Positions 1-5,508 of a stretch of DNA of 5,508 nt are shown here, in pieces. A program made the position numbers and the translations under genes. Numbering within the stretch: the first letter of the stretch is position 1; the number at the start of each line of letters is the position of its first letter. The stretch is from Paracoccaceae bacterium (GTDB taxonomy: Bacteria; Pseudomonadota; Alphaproteobacteria; Rhodobacterales; Rhodobacteraceae). The notes beneath the pieces were generated by a model. The model was not told where the DNA came from. It made no database searches and saw only the letters and a list, made by a program, of their open reading frames with translations. The stretch lies in NCBI GenBank assembly GCA_006227805.1, contig SBFT01000141.1, positions 1 to 5,508 on the forward strand, read 5' to 3'.

Positions 1-539
1 ACGCCATCAACCGCGGGATCGAGCGGGCCACGGGCGAGGTCATCGGGCTGATGCATTCCGACGATGTCTTCGCCGATGACGAGGTGCTGGCCAGCGTGGC
101 CGAGACGCTGGCCAGGACAGGCGCCGACGGGGTCTATGGCGATCTCGACTATGTGTCGGCCCGTGACCCGTCGCGACGCATCCGGCGCTGGCGCTCGGGC
201 GGCTATGACGCGCGCAGCCTGCGCCGGGGCTGGATGCCGCCCCACCCCACCCTCTACCTGCGACGCGAGGTGTTCCTGCGTTTCGGCACCTACGACACCG
301 GCTTCCGCATCGCTGCCGACTATGACGCGATGTTGCGCTACCTCGTGACGGGAGAGGTGCGGCTGGCCTACATCCCGCGGGTGCTGGTGCGGATGCGCCT
401 GGGCGGGGCCAGCAACCGGTCCCTTGCCAACCTGGTGCAAAAAAGCCGCGAGGACTATCGCGCAATCCGGCGGAATGGGGTAGGCGGTGCCGGAACGCTT
501 GCGCTGAAGAACCTGCGCAAGATCGGACAGTTTTTCTGA
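1..539 (+). CDS. Family 2 glycosyltransferase, 3' part only (N-terminus outside window)
   Basis: The reading frame is open from base 3 to a TGA at 537-539, giving 178 visible residues. It probably transfers a sugar from a nucleotide donor to a lipid-linked polysaccharide intermediate on the cytoplasmic face of the membrane. The fragment opens inside a GT-A fold with AINRGI and ATGEVIG, followed by HSDD at visible residues 18-21, the likely metal/nucleotide-binding DxD-like site. YGDLDYV follows at 45-51, then HPT at 81-83 and AADYDAMLR at 104-112. This order matches WfgS-like family 2 enzymes, which are usually near 250 residues, so about 70 N-terminal residues are probably missing. The Met at 51 is internal, not the start, because conserved family sequence precedes it. 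The basic C-terminal tail has no obvious membrane segment. It lies 15 bp ahead of gmd in the same direction, so it is probably co-transcribed. Donor and acceptor cannot be read from the sequence. Confidence 0.88.
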   Translation, partial: AINRGIERATGEVIGLMHSDDVFADDEVLASVAETLARTGADGVYGDLDYVSARDPSRRIRRWRSGGYDARSLRRGWMPPHPTLYLRREVFLRFGTYDTGFRIAADYDAMLRYLVTGEVRLAYIPRVLVRMRLGGASNRSLANLVQKSREDYRAIRRNGVGGAGTLALKNLRKIGQFF

Positions 540-544
540 GGAGG
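538..544 (+). promoter_or_regulatory. Ribosome binding site of gmd
   Basis: GAGGAGG is a strong Shine-Dalgarno match, 10 nt ahead of the ATG at 555. It overlaps the TGA of the upstream glycosyltransferase (537-539), so ribosomes finishing that gene would be placed on the gmd start. This supports both the start choice and translational coupling. Confidence 0.75.
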
Positions 545-554
545 CCCGGGCCGC

Positions 555-1676
555 ATGACGAAACGCGCATTGATCACCGGGATCACGGGGCAGGATGGGT
601 CCTACCTGGCCGAGTTCCTTCTGGAGAAGGGATACGAGGTCCACGGCATCAAGCGGCGCGCCTCGCTGTTCAACACCCAGCGCATCGACCACATCTACCA
701 GGATCCACACGCGAACCACGCGCGGCTGAAGCTGCATTACGGCGACCTGACCGACACGTCGAACCTGACGCGGATCATCGCCGAGGTGCGCCCCGACGAG
801 GTCTATAACCTGGGCGCGCAGTCCCATGTCGCGGTCAGCTTCGAGGCGCCGGAATACACCGCCGACGTCGATGCCATCGGCACGCTGCGCCTGCTGGAGG
901 CGATCCGCTTCCTGGGGATGGAGAAGACGACGCGGTTCTACCAGGCCTCGACCTCGGAACTCTATGGCCTGGTCCAGGAGACGCCGCAGAAGGAAACCAC
1001 GCCCTTCCACCCGCGCAGCCCTTACGCGGTGGCCAAGCTCTATTCCTACTGGATCACGGTGAACTACCGCGAGGCCTATGGCCTCTATGCCTGCAACGGG
1101 ATCCTCTTCAACCACGAAAGCCCCCGCCGGGGCGAGACCTTCGTGACCCGCAAGATCACCCGCGGTCTGGCGAACATCGCGCAGGGGCTGGAACCGTGTC
1201 TCTACATGGGCAACATCGACGCGCTGCGCGACTGGGGCCATGCGAAGGACTACGTCCGGATGCAGTGGATGATGCTGCAGCAGGAGGCGCCGGAGGATTT
1301 CGTGATCGCCACCGGACAGCAATACAGCGTGCGCGAATTCATCACCTGGGCGGCCGAGGACCTGGGCATAACGCTCGCCTTCTCGGGGACCGGCGTGGAC
1401 GAGATCGCGACCGTGGTCGGCATCACCGGCGACAAGGCGCCCGCCCTGAAGCAGGGCGACGTGATCCTGCGCATCGATCCGCGCTATTTCCGGCCCGCCG
1501 AGGTCGAGACCCTGCTGGGCGACCCCACCAGGGCGCGCGAGAAACTGGGATGGGTGCCCCGGATCACCGCGCGCGAAATGTGCGCCGAGATGGTCGCCAG
1601 CGACCTCAAGGACGCCCGGCGCCACGCGCTTCTGAAGGCCCATGGCCTCGACGTGCCGGTCTCGCTGGAGGGCTGA
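555..1676 (+). CDS. gmd: GDP-mannose 4,6-dehydratase
   Basis: This cytoplasmic enzyme converts GDP-D-mannose to GDP-4-keto-6-deoxy-D-mannose, the first committed step to GDP-L-fucose. It is an extended short-chain dehydrogenase/reductase. The Rossmann glycine motif GITGQDG is at residues 9-15, and KRRAS at 33-37 fits the NADP-binding loop. NLGAQSHV is at 85-92. STSELYG at 132-138 supplies the catalytic Thr133 and Glu135, and YAVAK at 157-161 supplies Tyr157 and Lys161. NHESPRRG (186-193), DWGHAKDYV (226-234) and DPRYFRPAEVETLLGDP (308-324) are family signatures for substrate binding. At 373 residues it is full length, equal to the E. coli enzyme as I recall it, with no missing catalytic residue or frameshift. 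The ATG follows a good ribosome binding site and leads directly into the first beta strand. fcl starts 4 bp after its stop, as expected for the two-step pathway. The same intermediate can also lead to other 6-deoxy sugars, but the adjacent fcl points to fucose. Confidence 0.97.
   Translation: MTKRALITGITGQDGSYLAEFLLEKGYEVHGIKRRASLFNTQRIDHIYQDPHANHARLKLHYGDLTDTSNLTRIIAEVRPDEVYNLGAQSHVAVSFEAPEYTADVDAIGTLRLLEAIRFLGMEKTTRFYQASTSELYGLVQETPQKETTPFHPRSPYAVAKLYSYWITVNYREAYGLYACNGILFNHESPRRGETFVTRKITRGLANIAQGLEPCLYMGNIDALRDWGHAKDYVRMQWMMLQQEAPEDFVIATGQQYSVREFITWAAEDLGITLAFSGTGVDEIATVVGITGDKAPALKQGDVILRIDPRYFRPAEVETLLGDPTRAREKLGWVPRITAREMCAEMVASDLKDARRHALLKAHGLDVPVSLEG
1667..1672 (+). promoter_or_regulatory. 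Ribosome binding site of fcl (decides the start)
   Basis: GGAGGG lies inside the last codons of gmd, 8 nt ahead of the ATG at 1681. An in-frame ATG at 1642 would add 13 residues and overlap gmd by 35 bp. The added residues (MASTCRSRWRAEA) do not look like the family N-terminus, so 1681 is preferred. Confidence 0.7.
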
Positions 1677-1680
1677 GGCG

Positions 1681-2637
1681 ATGACACGCATCTACCTTGC
1701 AGGCCATCGTGGCATGGTGGGCGGCGCGATCCTGCGCCAGCTGAAGGCGCGCGGCGCCCAGGTCATCACCCGGACGCACGCCGAACTCGACCTGACCGAC
1801 CAGGCGGCGGTGCGCGGCTTCCTGCAGGCGGAACGGCCCGACGTGGTGATCCTGGCGGCGGCGAAGGTGGGCGGGATCCTGGCCAACAACACCTACCCGG
1901 CCGACTTCATCTACGAAAACCTGATGATCGAATGCAACGTGATCCACCAGGCCTTCGCGGCCGGGGTGACGCGGCTGCTGCAACTGGGCTCGAGCTGCAT
2001 CTATCCGCGCGCCGTGCCCCAGCCGATGCGCGAGGATGCGCTGCTGACCGGCGTGCTGGAGCCCACGAACGAACCCTATGCCATCGCCAAGATCGCCGGG
2101 ATCAAGCTGTGTGAGAGCTACAACCGCCAGCACGGCACGGATTACCGAAGCGTGATGCCGACGAACCTCTATGGTCCCGGCGACAACTTCCACCCGGAAA
2201 ACAGCCATGTCCTGCCCGCCCTGATCCGGCGCTTCCACGAGGCCGCCCGCGACGGTCTGGACGAGGTCGTGATCTGGGGCACCGGCACGCCGCGGCGCGA
2301 ATTCCTGCATGTCGACGACATGGCCGAAGCCTCGCTTTTCGTGCTGGACCTGCCCAAGGACACCTACGACGCCAACACCGATCCGATGCTGAGCCACATC
2401 AACGTGGGAACCGGCACGGACGTGTCGATCCTGGACCTGGCGCGGATGGTGGCCGGGATCACGGGGTTCGGGGGCCGCATCGTCACCGATCCGACCAAGC
2501 CCGACGGCACCCCGCGCAAGCTGATGGATGTCACCCGGCTGGCCGATATGGGCTGGCGCGCGCGGATCGGGCTGGAAGAGGGGATCGCCGGGACCTATCG
2601 CTGGTTTCTCGACAACCAGGACAGCTTCCGGCGCTGA
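1681..2637 (+). CDS. fcl: GDP-L-fucose synthase (3,5-epimerase/4-reductase)
   Basis: Also called wcaG. This cytoplasmic enzyme epimerises GDP-4-keto-6-deoxy-D-mannose at C3 and C5, then reduces C4 with NADPH to give GDP-L-fucose. The 318 residues match the usual length of about 320. The family's variant glycine motif GHRGMVG is at residues 8-14, and AAKVGGILANN is at 60-70. LGSSCIYP at 102-109 supplies Ser104 and the epimerase Cys106. PYAIAK at 132-137 supplies the catalytic Tyr133 and Lys137. TNLYGPGDNF is at 161-170, and HPENSHVLPAL at 171-181 carries the second epimerisation residue, His176. RREFLHVDD (205-213) and GTPRKLMD (276-283) are further signatures. All expected catalytic residues are present with a constant offset of three from E. 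coli numbering as I recall it. The ATG at 1681 starts directly on the Rossmann strand (MTRIYLAG). The gene is 4 bp behind gmd and ends the plus-strand group, 3 bp from the stop codon of the opposing kinase gene. Confidence 0.97.
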   Translation: MTRIYLAGHRGMVGGAILRQLKARGAQVITRTHAELDLTDQAAVRGFLQAERPDVVILAAAKVGGILANNTYPADFIYENLMIECNVIHQAFAAGVTRLLQLGSSCIYPRAVPQPMREDALLTGVLEPTNEPYAIAKIAGIKLCESYNRQHGTDYRSVMPTNLYGPGDNFHPENSHVLPALIRRFHEAARDGLDEVVIWGTGTPRREFLHVDDMAEASLFVLDLPKDTYDANTDPMLSHINVGTGTDVSILDLARMVAGITGFGGRIVTDPTKPDGTPRKLMDVTRLADMGWRARIGLEEGIAGTYRWFLDNQDSFRR

Positions 2638-2644
2638 GCCTCAG
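2634..2644. repeat. 11-bp palindrome spanning two convergent stop codons
   Basis: The sequence CTGAG-C-CTCAG is a perfect inverted repeat centred on base 2639. It contains the TGA of fcl (2635-2637) and, on the other strand, the TGA of the kinase gene (2641-2643). The arms cannot be extended: the next outer pair is G/A. A one-base loop cannot form a stable hairpin, and no T-tract follows on either strand, so it is not a typical intrinsic terminator. Two TGA codons facing each other across a short gap give most of this symmetry automatically. Confidence 0.6.
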
Positions 2645-4800
2645 ACGTCGTAATAGGCCTTGCCGTAGCTGGAATAGGCCCCGTACTTGTCGCCGTAGCC
2701 ATAGCGCCGCATGCCGGCCGCGCTGATCTTGCCCAGCACCAGGCCCGCGACCCGCACGTTGACGGACGAGAATTGTCGCAACGCGTCCGTGACCTGGCCG
2801 CGCGTGGTCTTGTCCCAGGCCACCGAGAAGAAGATGGCATCCGCGTGCTGGCCCACGACACGGGCATCCGGCACGACGAGAACCGGCGGTGTGTCGATGA
2901 TGATGAAATCATAGCGCTGGCGCAGTTCGGTCATCAGCTGGGCGAACCGGTCCGACGAAAACAGGTCGGCGGCGTTCACGTTCGACCCTTCGCCGACCAG
3001 GATGTCCACCGGCATCCGGGGATCGCGGAAGATCACCTCGTCCAGCGGCTGTTCGCCGGTCATCGCCGTGATCAGGCCCCCATGCGCGGGCGAGACATCG
3101 AAATACTCGCCGAAGGCGCGGCGGCGGATATCGGCCTCGATCAGCATCACGCGCTTGCCCAGACCGGCCAGGTTATGCGCCATGGCGATCGACATCGTCG
3201 TCTTGCCCTCGCCCGGCACCGACGAGGCCGACAGGATCACCTGCGGCGGGTTGTCGACGCGGGACAGGAGGATCGACGTGCGCAGGTTGCGCACCGCCTC
3301 GACCCCGGCCGAGGTCGGGCGGTCGTTCAGGAAATCGATCAACTCGCGGCGCCGCGTGACCGGCATGACCGGGATCTGGCCCAGCACCGGCAGCCCGGCA
3401 TGGGCTTCCAGGTCTTCGGCGGTGCGGAAGCCCTTGTGCAGATATTGCCGCAGCAGGACCAGCCCGATCCCCGCCAGCAGACCCAGCGCCAGGTGCAGCG
3501 ACAGGATGCGCGACTTGCGCGGCGCCACGTAATATCCGGGCGTCGCCTCGGACAGGATCCGGCTGTCGGCCTGCTGCAATCCGCGCTGGACCGAGGTTTC
3601 CTTGAGCCGCGTCAGGAACGTCTCGTAGAGGGTGCGGGTCGCTGCGGTCTCGCGTTCGAGCTGCTGCAACACGACCAGCTGTTCGGCCTGGGCATCGGCC
3701 TGGGCGGAGAGGTCCCGCAATGCGCGGTCAAGGGTTTCGACCTGCTGGCGCTGGCGGTCCAGATTGGTTTTCAGCCGTTGCAGCGCCAGGTCCACGCGGG
3801 CATCGAAGAGGCTCTGCGCGGTGCCCTCGCCGTCCATGGCATCAGGCGCGAGGCGCATGAGGGCAGGATCCTGCAATTCCTCCGCGATCTCGACCGGCGT
3901 GCCGGTCAGACGCAGGTCCTCGACGCGGGCGATCAGCGCCTCCTGGAGGAGAACGGCGGCCTGGGTATCGGCGAGCCGGTTGCGCCGGTCCCGCAGCTGC
4001 AGGTTCATCGCGTCCAGCGCGTCCGTGTTCAGGACGCCCAGTTCGGCCTGCTTGTCCTGGATGCGACGCTCGCGCGCCTCGAGGTCGGCTTCCAGTTCGA
4101 CCACACGCTCGGACAGCCAGGCCACCGCGTTCTCGGTCGCCTGGAACTTCACGTCGATCTGGTCCTGGATGTAGGCCCGGGCCACGGCATTGGCCAGAAG
4201 CTGCGAAAGCCCGGGGTCCTCGGTCGTCGCGGCGATCTCGAAGATGTAGGTATCGGTCATGTTGCTGGCGCTGATCATCCCGCTCAGCACGTCGACCGCG
4301 TAGGACAGCAATTCCTCCTCGTCGGGCGCCGGCGCCCCGGTCCCTGACCCTGCGTCTTCGGACCATCCGGCAAGGTCCATGACCGCGCCGGTCAGGGTGA
4401 ACCGCCGGGGCTGCGGGAGGGTCCAGTTGAAGACCGGAACCTGCGTCAGGTCGAGATCCCGGGCCACCTTGGCCAAAAGCCCGCGCGAGGTGATGACTTC
4501 CAGTTCGGTATTGATCTCGTACCAGTCGGTGGAGACGCCGGACATGACGCTCTGGATGTCCACGATCTGCTGGTTGCGGACCTGAAGCACCACGCTGGCC
4601 GCGGCGCGATAGGTCGGAGCCATCTGGACATAGGCCTTGTAGGCGCCGATCAGGACGGCGATCGCAGCGCAGGCCAGGATGATCCACTTGCCCCGCCACA
4701 GGGTCGCCACGATCTCGAAGATGTCGATATCGCTGTCGTCCTGCGGTTCGGGTTCGGGCCGCTTGCTGCGCAGGGCCGATGTTTTTGGACTTTCCAGCAT
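2641..4800 (-). CDS. Polysaccharide co-polymerase fused to tyrosine autokinase (Wzc/ExoP type)
   Basis: This inner-membrane protein sets polysaccharide chain length and links polymerisation to export through cycles of tyrosine autophosphorylation. An acidic cytoplasmic N-terminus (DDSDIDIFEI, 21-30) precedes the first membrane helix at about 39-56. The periplasmic Wzz-type domain follows, with a Gly/Ala/Pro and acidic linker near 147-163 and likely coiled coils at about 227-292 and 340-385. The conserved segment before the second membrane helix runs from about 378 to 428, and that helix lies at about 432-450. The cytoplasmic kinase has the ExxRxxR oligomerisation motif (Glu501, Arg504, Arg507), Walker A VPGEGKTT (528-535), Walker A' IEADIRR (554-560) and Walker B FIIIDTPP (632-639). 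The last 20 residues hold seven tyrosines (700, 702, 706, 709, 712, 716, 717), the usual autophosphorylation cluster. The length of 719 is normal for the fused form. The ATG is supported by an in-frame TGA at 4810-4812, three codons upstream. Walker A' has Glu555 where Asp is usual. The sugar transferase gene lies 88 bp upstream on the same strand. Confidence 0.95.
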   Translation of the reverse strand: MLESPKTSALRSKRPEPEPQDDSDIDIFEIVATLWRGKWIILACAAIAVLIGAYKAYVQMAPTYRAAASVVLQVRNQQIVDIQSVMSGVSTDWYEINTELEVITSRGLLAKVARDLDLTQVPVFNWTLPQPRRFTLTGAVMDLAGWSEDAGSGTGAPAPDEEELLSYAVDVLSGMISASNMTDTYIFEIAATTEDPGLSQLLANAVARAYIQDQIDVKFQATENAVAWLSERVVELEADLEARERRIQDKQAELGVLNTDALDAMNLQLRDRRNRLADTQAAVLLQEALIARVEDLRLTGTPVEIAEELQDPALMRLAPDAMDGEGTAQSLFDARVDLALQRLKTNLDRQRQQVETLDRALRDLSAQADAQAEQLVVLQQLERETAATRTLYETFLTRLKETSVQRGLQQADSRILSEATPGYYVAPRKSRILSLHLALGLLAGIGLVLLRQYLHKGFRTAEDLEAHAGLPVLGQIPVMPVTRRRELIDFLNDRPTSAGVEAVRNLRTSILLSRVDNPPQVILSASSVPGEGKTTMSIAMAHNLAGLGKRVMLIEADIRRRAFGEYFDVSPAHGGLITAMTGEQPLDEVIFRDPRMPVDILVGEGSNVNAADLFSSDRFAQLMTELRQRYDFIIIDTPPVLVVPDARVVGQHADAIFFSVAWDKTTRGQVTDALRQFSSVNVRVAGLVLGKISAAGMRRYGYGDKYGAYSSYGKAYYDV

Positions 4801-4888
4801 TGGCCGCGGTCACCCGTTCTACCGATCTGCCCTCGATCGGGATCTATCTGCAAACAGGCCCTGAGGCAAATGCCGGCAAGGCGAAAGC
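4801..4888 (-). other. Short gap between sugar transferase and kinase genes
   Basis: This 88-bp stretch is the only real non-coding gap in the window. It holds the leader of the kinase gene. A weak inverted repeat (CCGAT at 4822-4826, ATCGG at 4836-4840, nine-base loop) is present but has no T-tract, so it is not a convincing terminator. On the minus strand a TTGCCT and a TAGATC lie 17 nt apart and match sigma-70 boxes only at four and three of six positions. I therefore cannot say whether the kinase gene has its own promoter or is read through from the sugar transferase. Confidence 0.4.
4810..4815 (-). promoter_or_regulatory. Probable ribosome binding site of the kinase gene
   Basis: On the minus strand GGGTGA lies 9 nt ahead of the ATG at 4800. 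It is a moderate Shine-Dalgarno match, weaker than those of gmd and fcl. Its TGA is in frame with the kinase gene and closes the frame upstream, so translation cannot start further out. Confidence 0.45.
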
Positions 4889-5491
4889 TCAACAGCCCCT
4901 GAGCGTGAGGACGGTCACGATGGTACGAAGGAACACCCGCATGTCCATCGCGAAGCTGGCATTGCGGATATAGTGAAGATCGGCATCGACCTTGGCGACG
5001 GTCGCGTCGATGCCCTGCGCATAGCCGCAGGTCACCTGCGCCAGGCCGCTGATGCCGGGGCGGACCCTGTGGCGCTCGCGATAGCCCGGAACCACGCGCA
5101 GGAACTTGCGGGCATGGTGAAAGCAGTCGGGGCGCGGGCCGATCAGGCTCATGTCGCCGCGCAGGACGTTCAGGATCTGCGGCAATTCGTCGAGGCGTGT
5201 CTTGCGCAGGATCGCGCCCAGCAAGGTGATGCGGTCCAGTTCGAGCGGGTCCTGCGCGCGGCGACGCGGCGTGGTCAGTCGGCGCATGCTGCGGAACTTC
5301 ACGGTGTTGAAGGCGCGGCAATCCCGGCCCATCCGGGGCTGGACGAAGAAGATCGGCCCGGGGTTCAGGAAGGGGTTCAGCAGCAGAAGCACCGCACCCA
5401 CGACCAGCAGCAAGGGAAGCAGAAGCAGCGAAAAGACCACGTCGAAGGCGCGCTTGGCGACCGGATAGGCCCAGCCGCGTCTGCGGACCAT
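4889..5491 (-). CDS. Initiating sugar transferase (short phosphoglycosyl transferase)
   Basis: This enzyme of the bacterial sugar transferase family (WcaJ/WbaP/ExoY/PglC catalytic domain) moves a sugar phosphate from a nucleotide sugar onto undecaprenyl phosphate, starting the repeat unit at the inner membrane. KRAFDVV at residues 13-19 leads into a hydrophobic segment (about 16-39) with Pro26, which fits the re-entrant helix of monotopic enzymes. PGPIFFVQPRMGR (44-56) and VKFRSM (64-69) follow, then the catalytic Asp101-Glu102 pair in TRLDELPQ (98-105) and SLIGPRP (115-121). RPGISGLAQV (144-153) leads into CGYAQG (155-160). At 200 residues it is the short form, without the extra N-terminal membrane helices of WcaJ or WbaP. 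The ATG at 5491 is plausible because KRxFD follows closely, but no clear ribosome binding site is visible and the frame stays open to the window edge, so the true start could lie further upstream. The sugar transferred cannot be deduced. Confidence 0.92.
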   Translation of the reverse strand: MVRRRGWAYPVAKRAFDVVFSLLLLPLLLVVGAVLLLLNPFLNPGPIFFVQPRMGRDCRAFNTVKFRSMRRLTTPRRRAQDPLELDRITLLGAILRKTRLDELPQILNVLRGDMSLIGPRPDCFHHARKFLRVVPGYRERHRVRPGISGLAQVTCGYAQGIDATVAKVDADLHYIRNASFAMDMRVFLRTIVTVLTLRGC

Positions 5492-5508
5492 GTCTCGGGC
5501 AGAACGAC

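Noticed and set aside
40..570. A 176-codon minus-strand frame opposite the glycosyltransferase.
   Set aside because: The plus strand carries recognisable family 2 motifs through this stretch. The antisense product is a compositional shadow rich in Arg, Ala, Pro and Ser.
1642..1680. An earlier ATG for fcl, adding 13 residues.
   Set aside because: It would overlap gmd, the added residues do not match the family N-terminus, and a good ribosome binding site sits at the right distance from the ATG at 1681.
1606..2397. A 263-codon minus-strand open frame opposite fcl and the end of gmd.
   Set aside because: It mirrors two intact, well-conserved enzymes. It shows no family motif and its composition is typical of an antisense shadow.
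2773..4347. A 524-codon plus-strand open frame opposite the kinase gene.
   Set aside because: It is fully antisense to a gene with clear domains. Its product is rich in Arg, His, Gly, Asp and Gln with no recognisable motif, as expected from the complement of a high-GC gene with few stops.
3842..4813. A 323-codon minus-strand frame starting at 4813, just ahead of the kinase ATG.
   Set aside because: It is the kinase gene in a shifted frame. The product is low in hydrophobic residues and rich in Arg and Gly, while the other frame gives membrane helices and a Wzz-type domain.
4822..4840. The inverted repeat CCGAT/ATCGG as a transcription terminator after the sugar transferase gene.
   Set aside because: The stem is only five base pairs with a nine-base loop and no T-tract follows. 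Stems this short occur by chance in such GC-rich DNA.
4650..5321. A 223-codon minus-strand frame bridging the sugar transferase and kinase genes.
   Set aside because: It is out of frame with both real genes and its product (Arg, Pro and Ala rich) has no motif. It is not evidence of a fusion or frameshift, because both real frames are intact.

Overview
The window carries part of an extracellular or capsular polysaccharide (EPS) locus from a high-GC bacterium. Roughly two thirds of bases are G or C, third codon positions are strongly G/C, and spacing between genes is tight. The kinase tail, the Glu-type Walker A' box and the short sugar transferase look to me like those of Alphaproteobacteria, most likely Rhodobacterales (Rhodobacter/Paracoccus/Roseobacter type). 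This placement is by eye from protein resemblance, not from a search.

Layout: two gene clusters converge at about position 2639. On the plus strand (1-2637) are the 3' part of a family 2 glycosyltransferase, a complete GDP-mannose 4,6-dehydratase gene (gmd) and a complete GDP-L-fucose synthase gene (fcl/wcaG). Gaps are 15 bp and 4 bp, so these are probably one operon. On the minus strand, read from 5491 down to 2641, are a short membrane-anchored sugar-phosphate transferase (phosphoglycosyl transferase) and, after 88 bp, a 719-residue Wzc/ExoP-type chain-length regulator fused to a bacterial tyrosine kinase. The two clusters end tail to tail with 3 bp between their stop codons.

How they fit together: Gmd converts GDP-D-mannose to GDP-4-keto-6-deoxy-D-mannose, and Fcl epimerises and reduces this to GDP-L-fucose. 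The sugar transferase should start the repeat unit by moving a sugar phosphate onto undecaprenyl phosphate. The glycosyltransferase would add a sugar to the growing unit. The co-polymerase/kinase would control polymerisation, chain length and export. The inferred product is a fucose-containing EPS or capsule. A flippase, a Wzy-type polymerase and an outer-membrane export protein would be expected in such a pathway; none lies in this window.

Coding density is very high and no stretch over 300 bp lacks a gene. I see no tRNA, rRNA, CRISPR array, insertion sequence or attachment site. I found no convincing evidence for an undescribed system: this is a well-understood type of locus with a few details worth a second look.
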